This document shows, one piece after another, positions 18,801 to 21,246 of a stretch of 24,147 nt of DNA. Each line of letters opens with the position of its first letter. Within the stretch, counting starts at the first letter, position 1. Made by a program: the position numbers and the translations under genes. The stretch spans positions 1 to 24,147 of the forward strand of contig JBEKFZ010000064.1 in the NCBI GenBank assembly GCA_050013075.1, given 5' to 3'. The notes under the pieces are model-generated. The model worked only from the letters and a program-made list of their open reading frames with translations, was not told the origin of the DNA and did no database searches. Source of the stretch: JBEKIK01 sp050013075. Its GTDB lineage: Bacteria; Planctomycetota; Planctomycetia; Pirellulales; Thermoguttaceae.

Positions 18801-19591
18801 TCATGGGAATCCAAGGCCGTTACCGTCACGTCGGCCAGCGATCCGCCTAGGGCTCGCAGTGCGCTCTGCATCAAATTCGCCGGATTCAGCGTGGCGGAAG
18901 TGGAATTGTAGGCTGTTTCGTCGAACTGGATCGGCTGCGTGGTCTCAGTCACCGGATCGATCGTACCGTCGCCGTTAAGATCAATACCCAAACTGAACAC
19001 GCCTTTCGCAGTACCGGCAGTGGACGTGCCCGTCGTATCTGTCTGCGAAATGGTTATTTTTTGCACCGCGTTGCCGCCGTAAACCAAGGAAAACTTGGCG
19101 GGATTCTGGGTGGGATCAACCGACCCGCTCGACAGTGTTTTAAATATGGAAGAAGGCAACGTAATTCGCTGTACTTCGTCGGTGTAATATCGGGCGTAAA
19201 TGTTGGCTTCGGTCACTCCGTAACCCGTTGTCGGGTTAATCACCTGAAGACCGGTTTCCGGATCGATAAGCGGATCGTAGCGCGTCCAAGCCACCACAAA
19301 ATCGCCGTTGTCATCCGTAGCCACCGCTTGCGTGCCGGTAGCGCCCGTATACGACAAGTTCGGATTCGAGGTGGTCCCGGTGGTTTGGCTGCCCAGCGTT
19401 TGGCTGACGCTTTGATCGGTCGTATTGCCGATGGAAACGGTAAGCAACATCCGTTCTTCCAAGGGATCGATCATCAGTCGCCGGTTACGCCCACCCGCCG
19501 GTCGGCGGCGATTTCGTCCGCTGAAAAAATCCAGGATGCTCTCCCAAGAGTTTCCAATACGTTGAAATTTAGGCATTCGCAATAATGACAT
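1..19591 (-). CDS. Giant multidomain LEPR-XLL-type putative surface protein with Calx-beta array and two trypsin domains (3' end outside window)
   Basis: One uninterrupted minus-strand frame runs from ATG at 19591 to the window edge, giving at least 6,530 residues (roughly 0.7 MDa). I followed the translation through the domain segments and checked the frame register at codons near 19462, 18007, 17341, 14602, 3913 and 421; all agree. The start is supported by GAGGA about nine bases upstream. The N-terminus is basic (RNRRRP around residue 30) and is followed by LEERMLL at 44-50, the planctomycete LEPR-XLL pattern that I know from secreted giant proteins. Order: two unnamed beta modules, ten Calx-beta domains (about 476-1743), then VAMDxxGDFVVTW repeats interspersed with five Big_5-like modules and two trypsin domains, ending in Kre9-like repeats. 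It is probably exported and calcium-binding, acting in adhesion, envelope structure or matrix; this is inference. It is the second gene of a coupled operon. The C-terminus and any sorting signal are not visible. Confidence 0.93.
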   Translation of the reverse strand, partial: MSLLRMPKFQRIGNSWESILDFFSGRNRRRPAGGRNRRLMIDPLEERMLLTVSIGNTTDQSVSQTLGSQTTGTTSNPNLSYTGATGTQAVATDDNGDFVVAWTRYDPLIDPETGLQVINPTTGYGVTEANIYARYYTDEVQRITLPSSIFKTLSSGSVDPTQNPAKFSLVYGGNAVQKITISQTDTTGTSTAGTAKGVFSLGIDLNGDGTIDPVTETTQPIQFDETAYNSTSATLNPANLMQSALRALGGSLADVTVTALDSHEYEVDFGDASQGQPMNMITAMNPAWTTGNLPSVTVSVVRQPINIGVNTAGAPRIYVSPTDGSQTALSIQTAFSAASWTANGMDPVTVKVTNVVTATDPNGLFTFDITFTGNSGKTDQPQLVFGQVTDSTGTSLSTQTIDSLNVFNVKTLKEPSAEFRVNPLEPQNPYSSLPTQYDQLDPAVAMDADGDFVITWTSVVPDSVNQGSQTDVFARRFSPSALMSKPNLVITTSHTLSIAEGGNGTFTVALDSQPLSNITVTISKESGGDADLTNPNANPATGIQTLTFTPSNWNNPTPADVAAHTVTISARADSTTINNGTASFDVSIADYATQVVTATEIDSKSLIVSSDNVSVPEGAYNTFTVKLETAPTSDLTVNVKKVTGGDADLTVDSSTASLKFTIADPTAADYWSKPHTVKVNDAEDADTTNGTAVISLMPADLTSGYATQTVNLTEVDNDLSSIMLSAETLSVVEGRTNSFTVALSAAPTNIVILGTISGSNIACDGTYAISGTYGGKNAYQCATTNYILWYDSSVPQWVISSAAGTKSGTYWTAAGTTDPPIGLTFIPKGSALGKPISTPQNVEIDILKRADSSSDITAAPTALYFNIYNWNMVQTVTLSAPLDTTVNNGTAYFYVYAPNNPEYAYQTVTANEIGVGQFVIGNTVLVNSSNTLTVPEGGTNTFTVALTSPITTFVNVSIVKQAGGDADLSATPTLQLGPGDWDYVNNVGYARPITVNALADSDAINGTAVFYVIAPGYINVPIAVSEVDTTTPPALIITPTPALATDPVVVAVSEGGTNTITVALPVAPTSNVTLTITKEAGGDPNLTATGTITFTPTNFGPQTITFHAAADADSINGAAVFYLDVPGYAAQKIFVGEVDSTPSADFTIVTPNGDPIVVVPEGGTNTFTVVLTAVPAADTTVNLTAETGSDIDLTVIPTSLTFTAPTFTPGDPGDPNANPPIPPTLPVQLTPGNWMTPQTVTASAAADADTADGIAYFDLTGTGLTTQTVTLIENDNTSISLVVSSNTVFVPEGGTNTFTVMLSAAPTANVTVTIRSQATADGGDVDLTNPNANGITGIQTLTFTPGNWNVAQTVTIRDAVDADNTDGTRYFYVSALSAGLTTQVVTAMELDSNVPDVTISNSQTTYTSVQNVSVLEGDTAGHVIYVSLPSSPTYDVTVYISKQAGGDASITADKTTLTFTADVWNAAHTAIVTNGNWNTPQAVTFTSNPDLDAINGIANFYISAIGYSVQAVAVTQIDINASPVVIMASTVSVPEGGYTLVPIKLAYQPISNVTVTVTMETGGDANLSPTPTSFTFTSANWYITQTMVLYDALGDVNGTAVFDLKATTPTSEGTTTPVTTFTPNAKVTANEVNYGSTLITSTDLVQVLEGTTSTFTVVLPQGLDVNGDGVIDKNDVYTVTIARQAGADPDLRAIPTTLTFTGANWNVPQTVKILDNSDADTVDGTAQFVISATGYVSTTVTASEIDYVQGVRALGNEFRVNTYTPNKQYEASVSMDNDGDFVVSWTDEGQFTSFFNNIQAQRFDHDGNRIGSQFQVNSEITCPEYESYVSMSDDGHFLITWTEERSVSQPDVVMAKVYDAQGNIISLNAAGQPSQFDVALGFASTAAWDSGDNYVITFDRINWQTPPCSDDNFDKDRPDIPPGTGTTNVITIESEGVYQIRYSLTDPTTNLVTGNYVTLPIFRVNSAWSAPTDASSARYYTDWPYFQGNNQVAMDADGDITTVFDGYGSEWGYGLNLDYIINSDLWTAQKSGLSYMDVYLLQTYYPYEYQNLSVGSIATNADLGALQTAWESYYYSMYNNSLKTANATYGTLYEPNGYMRGEPNGVQFSQFDAFRVVNADGSVSMNYDSSGVLRDVVVNSLTDGHDAQYIIGIDPTATTGSFTIRVSNSYTTAPGYTDITITPTYLPNSGPVDVAQTATAIQKALSGVINRLGGIAWDNTPSVEVRLIDPTEVTARTGTDWDLANYGLPTTNYQYYEITLDDQAHNQTAISLTPYTPFSMKVGSANALPLQLAVETAATTGTLQEYASIGMGPSGNFVVVWTQSDQYSNGTLQNSTYYDSNGVLHTADYNRDFSEALGTSIHFRTYTESTDTAGPLVTDFILTDGTRLKNGAEVTQSMQYLVVTFDEQMMTSGTGSVTNTSNWALMKDGVQIKGGIYKIVYGLNAAYDWGLSTIASNKYEAILFFDGNGASAGITALANGQYQIVALNSLKDVAGNPLGRTGYNINGSSFSRSFDVAALTGTETLVNLTTAGNQATSPGQQAVASDGEGDYVVVWTSTDSTTGYESVYAKMYTTTWTLVGTTRVSTITVETVINPATGLAWTNNEILVASDVYQFPSGVTTGGATASVAMDGDGDFVVTWSTNKNDPNDTVGTSWDVYARMYDATGARAGPNDSEFLVNRSYKNDIQTHPGVAMDADGDFVITWQSMGEDGSGYGVYAQRYSPAGVELGGTNEEQVITFIGRPQGYFYLSWNGVVSTTKITLPTDPNNLLTQSLLDQIAAAMTAMGAAVTVTASSSTDVLVTFIDSDASTDEPLITVSSSSLTGDAGVRISIVTQVEGVSGAIQVNDTTANDQMDPSVAMSEQGSFVITWTGYGQSGDNAWESNIYAKQFVSNTYYETTSKSLSTATSEWDSQVTNKVVTTDDPANHVVTAGTGADGIVSIYTEDYGYGSGVLLADRYHVITAAHVVCYANTNQLVTNNVYVTFNLTSGNVTIKAKMVTVNPNFTGDSMRSPDMAIITLSQIAPAGVTGYEIYTGTESSIIGQVFEFYGYGLSGTGATGATLGYGTKREGENKYEATADELVSNWSSNILVYDFDSGLAANDACGMYLGINDLGLGNLEANSAEGDSGGPCFIDGQIAAIVTAGVTCAADVDSTTNSSFGEFSFDTCVSTYADWINSMVSSGSGPEFLVNQTTAGVQQWSSVALDADGDFVVSWTSYGQDGGGSGYGAGVSGENGVYARRFDSQATAQSNEFKVNTFTTYNQQHSQASMNAAGDFTIVWESYQDRPSVSSGLADSPNSYGIYAQRYARTSQIGVNTSLGTNGEIGNEFRLNSTTYGDQRYPSIALDANGDLVAVWSGNGKDALTSVTDNQGVFLQRYELKADTAGPFVTDVLNSTGATTLSKIYDNAMMTSSVTKFVIEFDENLSTVGTTGGVNSVLNPNNWTITQNGSTIVNGVASVKFGLNEAYTLGLSSTASGKYEAVVTFDGNIALSGNQALGQGTYVLTISDKVQDIFGNYLDGNLDGANGGNYVFNFTIDVLGQGGTVDDPVGNVVSGSTSQSNGRTYPETPGAVAVDADGDHIVVWTAYDTTLKHDRVYYQIFKADGTAADLPWVDSSGNYLGTIDSNAAPVLAVDTTHLSDTQRFATVACDADGDFVVTWTEYNSTTGDADIYARRFNALGLIKGVYYNASTGTNVLYVNPIASESEYSAFRVNTHTAGPQKWSNVSMDTQGDFVITWSSYGEENSGKAGYGYGVYAAKYNSFGEVVIPEFQVNTTTAGDQYHSSAALMDNGWFVVAFEGQGMVSTNHDIFIRIFSPEGNPTEPEFNMGYFYNYLGLAEPTNINYRYPDIATSPDGDNIVLVYQSMLPDGNGWEIKATTLTFYDTNPTTNTDFLPFVLPWQLDIAVNSTMQGDQQYPSVAVDYNGGFVVAWSGYGNRIGQSDTSGAGVFYQRFSYDPTYRIAAKVGGETRANVATVGNQYIASVGSDAVGDVVIVFTGPDTTNSSKTLIYKTVTAASAPRTDTVGAIISDVLLPDGTRIMDNDAISSTTSVTELIVVFDENMYLGTGTSGVNSIINSSNWALYHNGSEIIGAIYNVTFAYNPDTHKYEATVYLSGNGISGGASALASGQYQLVLKGNVIDNSAAQSNPMYTTAFVTSGQSFSKLFTVGSAQSGGELRVDGVDESGKSDTQYTQTTGLVDYGSYNIATDKSTHSLAVDHKGDFAVVWTSFGQDDTSDPNGAGVYVRLYDSNNNPLTADVLVNTYTKGNQIDPSIAMDAVGDFVVTWTSQGQDADGSWGIYAQRFNSVGKKVGGEIQVNTNYTGDQISPYVAMNDYGNFVIVWASKAQTLSYFNDIHAQIYNYDGQKVGSEFRVNSVDLPSGTGDEVNPAAAMDNSGNFVVVWEQAFWNSDGYNWDSYIMARMFDAQGNARVHAAGNDQQGNNNLEFRIDGSRQPINGAYQNFIADWPDDHQLPCDYYGIYTVSDYMKTARNPSVVMDSSGNFIVAWESFEDNDVTPAGTLDADKDYTSPNKQDRADSFGIYYRRFAANGAPMTTGDHNANYVDTVYDATETIEDQYTNGEQINPSLAIDGNGNLAVVWSGNGATWGPTTTYLPTQHDTSGVFVRNFYSSSYSPNIEGLPTDIGTTVNYTLSGTQSSPTIGMTPDGSYIVVWSGNGVGDSSGIFARRFTSTTDTVGPMAIEFLLPDGSRVESNNQISLPVSTIQVVFDEAMMTTGTGSVTNVANYQLVKDGLVVQGDISSITYCLDTNTNKYIATIHLTTPITDGQYQLVILNSVRDKAGNPLQSTALNPNGSVTTQSMTFTLHSSTETLVNTTTSGNQSTTASQRAVASDGKGDYVAAWISDGSGVYARVYNSSGSAKTGEILVSSDAYAAQAAVAMDGDGDFVVTWSSDKNNPSGTSTSWDVFARCYHDALGTMTYGDEFRVNTETNNIQRNSSVAMDATGDFIIVWQSLNQDGSGYGIYAQRYSPAGDRLGGTNDAQLITLVGNPTGTFALHWEGYSSTLNDTSSDITVSGKADATLAAKIQAAMQYMGASVNVTVLSTSTILVTFVGSYSDMYVPQITLDHYDLSGSSGAAIKITTQVNGVSSEIRVNDTTANDQIDPAIAASDDGNFVISWTSYGQDGDSAWQSNIYCKQLVSNAYYESSSKSLTTATSKLDSQVTNKVVTTDNPANHVVVAGTGADGIVSIYTENYGYGSGVLLTDRYHVITAAHVVCYAGTNQLVTNNVYVTFNLATGNVTIKAKMVTVNPNYTGNGMYTPDMAIITLSQVAPTGVTGYDIYTGSENSIIGQVFEFYGYGLSGTGNTGATLAYGTKREGENKYEATANEIYAAWTSNVLVYDFDDGLAANDALGVLLGINDLGLGNLEANSAEGDSGGPCFINGKLVAIVTAGVTTSADVNSTTDSSFGELSFDTCVSTYANWINAVTSSGGGPEMLVNQTTTGSQKWSDVALDANGDFVVTWTSYGQDGGGSGYGAGVNGENGVYARRFNSDGMAASNEFLVNTTTANNQQHSQVAMDAAGDFAVTWESYQDQPSTKANSYGIYAQRYARTSLIGVDTSLGANGKIGAEFLVNTTTSGNQRYPAVGMDANGDFVVVWSGYGNQTGQADSQGVFMQLYQQTKDTTGAFVTEIDNLSSTTSKLVQVYDNATFTGNVTKIVITFDENLSTTGGPGGANSVTNLNNWTLTKDGMVLSSGIYSVKFGLNETYTLGLSSAPSGKYEAVVTLDGDSNTSGSQALLSGAYVLTLSDNVYDTSNNALDGNMDGTPGGTWVFDFTVNTNTSASASVPITVTPPGNPTTTQTDQLVNTITAGTQTTPAVATDSLGEYVVVWVTDTTANGTDIAGQRYDKYGTKVGAQFTVCSYTPGNQNQPDVAMDSEGDFVVVWAGVGADISGVYARIYNYSGTALSTQFRVNQYTTSDQNYPAVAMDDNGDFVVTWTSVGQDGSGGGIYARRFNKLGTALNNEFQVNSTTAYWQENSDVAMDSNGNFVIVWQSDQQDGSSWGIYGQRYNSSATRLGGEFGINTYTTDAQVTPKVAMDSAGDFIVVWSSFGQDGSGYGVYARRYNSAGAALDLKERLVNQTTPNWQYQPSVSADDAGTFVVTWTAYGQDNDQAGDYGIYARIFNADGLNYVDSSGVTLGEFRINSTVAGNQVLSEVAMDSDGDFIVVWVGPDANSTGIYSRIVALNLSSYATTGGSSAAVTTGIFGIDPNNSSGTTTTTGTPTFTLLTPTKGTYVNGQTITITWAIANAPTSGSVSLCYDVDTTWNGNEKWIEIGKVTAANGSGMYTWDTTGLAAGTYYVSGYMYDKSTSTPTYSRLGTPVMISVLTPTFALTSPGTSAYTAGQSAAINWTIANAPTSGSVSLCYDVDTTWNGNEKWIEIGKVAAASGSGTYTWNTTGLAAGTYYLAGYMYDKTTKTPTYSRLGTPVMISVLTPTFALTSPGTSAYTAGQSAAINWTIANAPTSGSVSLCYDVDTTWNGNEKWIEIGKVAAANGTGTYAWDTTGLAAGTYYLAGYM
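900..2190 (-). repeat. C-terminal run of about eight VAMD repeats
   Basis: About eight units have centres near 2070, 1910, 1760, 1590, 1425, 1255 and 1060, plus weaker flanks. Typical units contain VAMDSNGNFVIVWQSD, QQDGSSWGIYGQRYN and LGGEFGINTYT. The unit of 50-60 residues with a DxxGDF turn and a GxYARRF strand suggests one propeller blade or a similar all-beta unit, but the fold is my inference. The family is widespread in bacterial hemolysin-like and giant adhesin proteins. Confidence 0.75.
2235..5525 (-). repeat. C-terminal copy of the protease cassette
   Basis: This repeats the order seen at 8980-12490: Big_5-like module (5525-5140), three VAMD repeats (near 5045, 4890, 4715), unnamed beta module (4615-4345), one VAMD repeat (near 4205), trypsin domain (4094-3294), three VAMD repeats (near 3180, 2985, 2775), Big_5-like module (2675-2235). 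DNA identity to the other copy is highest over the protease and the repeat just after it, including long identical runs near 3301-3330 and 3460-3490. Confidence 0.82.
3294..4094 (-). other. Trypsin-like serine protease domain, C-terminal copy
   Basis: The catalytic triad is His5227 (ITAAHVV), Asp5275 (PDMAIITL) and Ser5389 (AEGDSGGPCF), with the same spacing as the N-terminal copy. The two domains align without indels over the whole domain, and substitutions are mostly conservative (for example LLTDRYH versus LLADRYH). Each copy keeps all catalytic motifs despite many silent and conservative changes, which argues that both are under selection for activity. This is inferred from reading, not from a computed dN/dS. 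Confidence 0.88.
5140..7110 (-). repeat. Seven VAMD repeats followed by a Big_5-like module
   Basis: About seven VAMD-type repeats (centres near 6935, 6755, 6590, 6410, 6100, 5830, 5600) are followed by a Big_5-like module at about 5525-5140 with TIQVVFDEAMM, NVANYQLVKDG and NKYIATI. A typical repeat reads NQIDPSIAMDAVGDFVVTW, then SQGQDADGSWGIYAQRF, then KVGGEIQVNT. The long plus-strand frame over 5366-7960 lies antisense to this region and is not a gene. Confidence 0.7.
7110..9445 (-). repeat. Two Big_5/SbsA-like Ig modules flanking seven VAMD repeats
   Basis: The modules at about 9445-8985 and 7535-7110 contain the strand KFVIEFDENLS or LIVVFDENMY, an NxNNWTI or NSSNWAL motif, a GKYEAVV or HKYEATV strand and a closing LxxGxYVLTI followed by a V-x-D segment. 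This fits bacterial Ig-like Big_5 (SbsA-type) domains. About seven VAMD repeats lie between them (centres near 8870, 8630, 8395, 8215, 8025, 7810, 7625), the last ones less regular. Confidence 0.65.
8980..12490 (-). repeat. N-terminal copy of the protease cassette
   Basis: Order from N- to C-terminus: a Big_5-like module (about 12490-12050), three VAMD repeats (near 11940, 11690, 11500), an unnamed beta module (11385-11110), one VAMD repeat (near 11000), a trypsin-like domain (10880-10080), three VAMD repeats (near 9970, 9765, 9540) and a second Big_5-like module (9445-8985). The same order recurs at 2235-5525. Matching points in the protease part are exactly 6,786 bp apart, while the flanks contain small in-frame length differences and lower identity. 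Confidence 0.82.
10080..10880 (-). other. Trypsin-like serine protease domain, N-terminal copy
   Basis: The three S1-family motifs are present: ITAAHVV with catalytic His2965, PDMAIITL with Asp3013, and SAEGDSGGPCF with Ser3127. Spacings are 48 and 114 residues, normal for chymotrypsin-fold proteases. Other recognisable parts are FEFYGYGLSG and the glycine/leucine-rich stretch before GDSGGP. It is embedded in the chain, with VAMD repeats on both sides and no stop or frameshift, so it appears to be an active protease inside a structural protein. Substrate is unknown; self-processing is one possibility. Confidence 0.88.
12530..14365 (-). repeat. VAMDxxGDFVVTW repeats plus a divergent linker region
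   Basis: Directly after the Calx array come about five diverged copies of the VAMD repeat (centres near 14255, 14090, 13930, 13600 and 12645). Between 13560 and 12750 the sequence loses the repeat pattern, with a tyrosine-rich segment (near 13500-13350) and one unnamed beta module at about 12880-13130. The frame stays open throughout. This is the least repetitive part of the protein and I assign it no fold. Confidence 0.6.
14567..14602 (-). other. EF-hand-like calcium loop within the tenth Calx-beta unit
   Basis: Residues 1664-1675 read DVNGDGVIDKND, matching the 12-residue DxNxDGxIDxxD/E EF-hand or dockerin loop. The loop lies where other Calx-beta units have only a short turn between the TFTVxL strand and the VTVTI strand. 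A shorter loop, DLNGDGTID, occurs at residues 204-212 (18956-18982). Calcium binding is inferred from the motif alone. Confidence 0.55.
17080..17357 (-). other. Foreign-looking domain inserted into the third Calx-beta unit
   Basis: The third Calx-beta unit begins normally (TNSFTVALSAAPT) and resumes with NVEIDILKRADSSSDIT. About 90 residues are interposed, beginning ILGTISGSNIACDGTYAI and including YGGKNAYQC, YILWYDSS and WVISSAAGTKSGTYW. The insert stays in the giant frame (GTA codon at 17341 checked). It contains two cysteines and several tryptophans, and its DNA is visibly more AT-rich than the flanks. The GTYxxSGTYGGKxxY, WYD, WVISS pattern resembles a small beta domain I have seen in other bacterial secreted and phage-like proteins, but I cannot name it. 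Confidence 0.6.
18430..19010 (-). other. Two unnamed beta modules near the giant protein's N-terminus
   Basis: Two consecutive segments (about 18735-19010 and 18430-18665) share a layout seen again at about 12880-13130, 11110-11385 and 4345-4615. A first beta hairpin is followed by a helix-like segment (LMQSALRALGG, or IQAAMQYMGA in a later copy), then a V-x-VT strand and a strand of the type xVTFxG followed by xxPxI. I know this layout from other planctomycete giant proteins but cannot name the family with certainty. The first copy contains an EF-hand-like DLNGDGTID at residues 204-212. Confidence 0.5.
19444..19591 (-). other. N-terminal leader and LEPR-XLL-like motif of the giant protein
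   Basis: Residues 1-50 contain a short amphipathic stretch (WESILDFFSG), a dense arginine block (GRNRRRPAGGRNRR) and then LEERMLL at 44-50, followed directly by a beta-rich secreted-type sequence (TVSIGNTTDQ). A basic block followed by LE(P/D/E)RxLL is a recognised planctomycete N-terminal signature of large extracellular proteins. No classical hydrophobic signal peptide is visible. The export route therefore rests on the family pattern rather than on a predicted signal sequence. Confidence 0.75.
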
Positions 19592-19593
19592 GA

Positions 19594-19606
19594 TTAAAAA
19601 TCCTCA
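19594..19606 (-). promoter_or_regulatory. Ribosome-binding site of the giant gene overlapping the upstream stop codon
   Basis: On the minus strand the sequence reads TATCGTGAGGATTTTTAATC just before ATG 19591. The TGA is the stop of the upstream gene and GAGGA is a Shine-Dalgarno match about nine bases from the start. The overlap suggests that ribosomes finishing the first gene reinitiate on the giant gene. Confidence 0.7.
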
Positions 19607-20809
19607 CGATAAATTTCCGGCATCCGGAACTTGATTTGTCGCTGTAGCCGTAACTGGTCCTGCCGCGCCCTCGACCGGAGGCTTGGCATAATTCTGCTGA
19701 TCGATGTTGTTATTATTGTTTTGAGTCGCTGCCGCGTCATCGCGGATTTCATTGCCCGGCCGCAGCCAAAAGGCTGAATCAGGATTGCTTATCGCCTGGC
19801 GCGTGGCCGGTTTTTCCAAATTTAAAATCATCGGCCGTTTAAGGCCGGGCAAAAATTGCACGTCGTATATCTCTTCGCATCCCTCGGTGAATTCGAAAAA
19901 TCCCGCCTCCTGGCCGCTGCGAAGATCCACCACCGCCAGTCCGCAACGCAACCGCTCCCAGCGCGTTTGCACCGGCAGGCCCCCGAAAATGTGTTTTTCC
20001 CTGATCCTCGACAATCCCACCACCGCGTACGGTCCGATAAAACACAAACCCCGTAAATATCCCGGCAGTCCGCAAACCACGTTCTGCCGGCCGCTTCCAA
20101 CGTCGATCGTCGCCAACTCCCCGGTCCCCGAATTCAACACCCATAATCGGCCGTCGTACCAGCGGGGCGAATGCGGCATCGACAGCCCGTCGGTTACGAT
20201 TTCGTCGGTCGTGACGTCGATAATAACGCCCCCGGCGGCCTTGTTTTCACGCCAGCCGCCGACCTTGTCCGTCTTTCCCAGCGCGGTTACATACTTGGGC
20301 CGGTTCTCGTAGAGCGCTAAACCGTTTAAATGACAACGATCCTCCGGCACCAGATCGCTCACAAAACTAGGCTTCCAAAAAGGGACAAAGTTGAAATCAA
20401 AACTCAATCGCGCAAGACAGGAAAACCGCGTGGCCGTTATAATTATCCCTTCGGCCGAAATCGCCACGTCATGGGTGTGCAAATCGCCCGTGTGATACGT
20501 CGCGCGGGGTAAATACAGGGCGTCGTAACGGCCGGGCTGATTTTCCAAAAATTCGTAGGCCAAAAGCGGAGTATTAGCGAATATGCACAGATCGTGACGC
20601 GTAGCCAAAACCATGCGATTCCCTGCCGCGGCCAGTCCCAGCGGCTTGTCGAAATCGCGCATCAACAGCGTCACTTGGCGACCGTCCCAGCCGATCATCG
20701 CCACCTTGCCCGCCTGATATGTCGAGACCGCCACCGATCCGCCGGCCCGGGCGAGCCACTCTTCAAATGCCGCTGATGCCAGGCATTGAATTTCCAAGGG
20801 ATTGTTCAT
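19604..20809 (-). CDS. TIGR03032-type conserved protein, predicted beta-propeller (401 aa)
   Basis: The protein matches the pattern I know for TIGR03032 (DUF4915-like): STYQAGK at 29-35, a DKPLGLA segment at 54-60, YHTGDLHTHDVA at 105-116, EDRCHLNGLA at 156-165, GGVIID at 193-198, SMPHSPRWYDGRLWVLNS at 210-227 and GYLRGLCFIGPYAVVGLS at 250-267. Repeated aromatic/glycine beta blades suggest a propeller. No signal peptide or membrane segment is seen, so it is probably cytoplasmic. The last 50 residues are low complexity (an N5 run near 364-368, then A/T/P-rich) and probably disordered. The reaction or ligand is unknown. It is the first gene of an operon with the giant surface protein 12 bp downstream, which suggests a role in making, exporting or controlling that protein; this is inference. 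The ATG start fits the conserved N-terminus and has a purine-rich AGAGAG about five bases upstream. Confidence 0.88.
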   Translation of the reverse strand: MNNPLEIQCLASAAFEEWLARAGGSVAVSTYQAGKVAMIGWDGRQVTLLMRDFDKPLGLAAAGNRMVLATRHDLCIFANTPLLAYEFLENQPGRYDALYLPRATYHTGDLHTHDVAISAEGIIITATRFSCLARLSFDFNFVPFWKPSFVSDLVPEDRCHLNGLALYENRPKYVTALGKTDKVGGWRENKAAGGVIIDVTTDEIVTDGLSMPHSPRWYDGRLWVLNSGTGELATIDVGSGRQNVVCGLPGYLRGLCFIGPYAVVGLSRIREKHIFGGLPVQTRWERLRCGLAVVDLRSGQEAGFFEFTEGCEEIYDVQFLPGLKRPMILNLEKPATRQAISNPDSAFWLRPGNEIRDDAAATQNNNNNIDQQNYAKPPVEGAAGPVTATATNQVPDAGNLS

Positions 20810-20875
20810 CTAACTCTCTGTTCCTGTATTTACCGTCACAAAAATGACGGCAACTACATATTGCCCATCCTGCAT
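20810..20875 (-). CDS. Possible 21-residue leader ORF ending directly at the TIGR03032 start codon
   Basis: A minus-strand ATG at 20875 opens 22 codons beginning MQDGQYVVAVIFVTV and ending in TAG at 20812-20810, immediately before the ATG of the next gene and in the same frame. GAGG lies seven bases upstream of this ATG, a good ribosome-binding match, and an in-frame TGA four codons upstream limits it. A putative promoter would start transcription just above it. It may be a leader peptide coupling translation to the downstream gene, or chance. No homolog is known to me. Confidence 0.35.
   Translation of the reverse strand: MQDGQYVVAVIFVTVNTGTES
20830..20853 (-). promoter_or_regulatory. RNA hairpin in the leader of the TIGR03032-giant operon
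   Basis: The minus-strand transcript would read UUGCCGUCA, a six-base loop (UUUUUG), then UGACGGUAA. This is a nine-pair stem with one G-U wobble, at 20845-20853 and 20830-20838. The outer pair forms only in the minus-strand RNA (an A-C mismatch on the other strand), so it looks like an RNA element of this operon. It lies about 20 bases upstream of the gene start and inside the possible leader ORF. There is no U-tract directly after it, so it is not a simple terminator. Confidence 0.5.
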
Positions 20876-20902
20876 GGTAAAGCCTCAAGCTCCTAATAGT
20901 TA

Positions 20903-20931
20903 ATGAGAGTAAATTTTTACAAATCTGTCAA
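20903..20931 (-). promoter_or_regulatory. Candidate sigma-70-type promoter of the TIGR03032-giant operon
   Basis: On the minus strand a perfect TTGACA (20931-20926) is followed by 17 bases and TCTCAT (20908-20903), a 4/6 match to TATAAT. The predicted start near 20896 lies 20 bases above the leader ORF ATG. The surroundings are AT-rich. Planctomycete promoters are poorly defined, so this rests on the sequence match and position. Confidence 0.4.
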
Positions 20932-20962
20932 ACTAAATAAAGGGTTCCGCATTACCTGGAGC

Positions 20963-20998
20963 TAAATACATGCCAATAGTTAAATACACGCCAATTTA
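20963..20998. repeat. Tandem 18-bp direct repeat in the divergent intergenic region
   Basis: TAAATACATGCCAATAGT (20963-20980) is followed immediately by TAAATACACGCCAATTTA (20981-20998). Fourteen of 18 positions agree, with the core TAAATACAYGCCAAT. It sits 32 bp upstream of the candidate -35 box of the minus-strand operon, where an activator or repressor dimer array could bind. Its regulatory role is inferred. Confidence 0.4.
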
Positions 20999-21246
20999 TT
21001 AGAAATATTCTAAGGTTGCCTATACTCTATAGACGCCTCATCTTATCATGATTGGACTTTTTATGGACGTCAAGTGTGTAAAACTGTTGTTCATACAACT
21101 TAATAGGTATTTCAATAACCCTCTAGATGGGGCCGATTTAAAATTCCTGCAATTATTAAATGGTCTTGGAATTACAGTATTTTGAAATAGGGGAAAACTC
21201 TTGTATGCCAACAAAGAGTATTATTATTGAACACTTTTGTTGAAAA

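Noticed and set aside
20830..20853. Rho-independent terminator
   Set aside because: There is no U-run after the stem on either strand, and on the minus strand it precedes rather than follows a gene.
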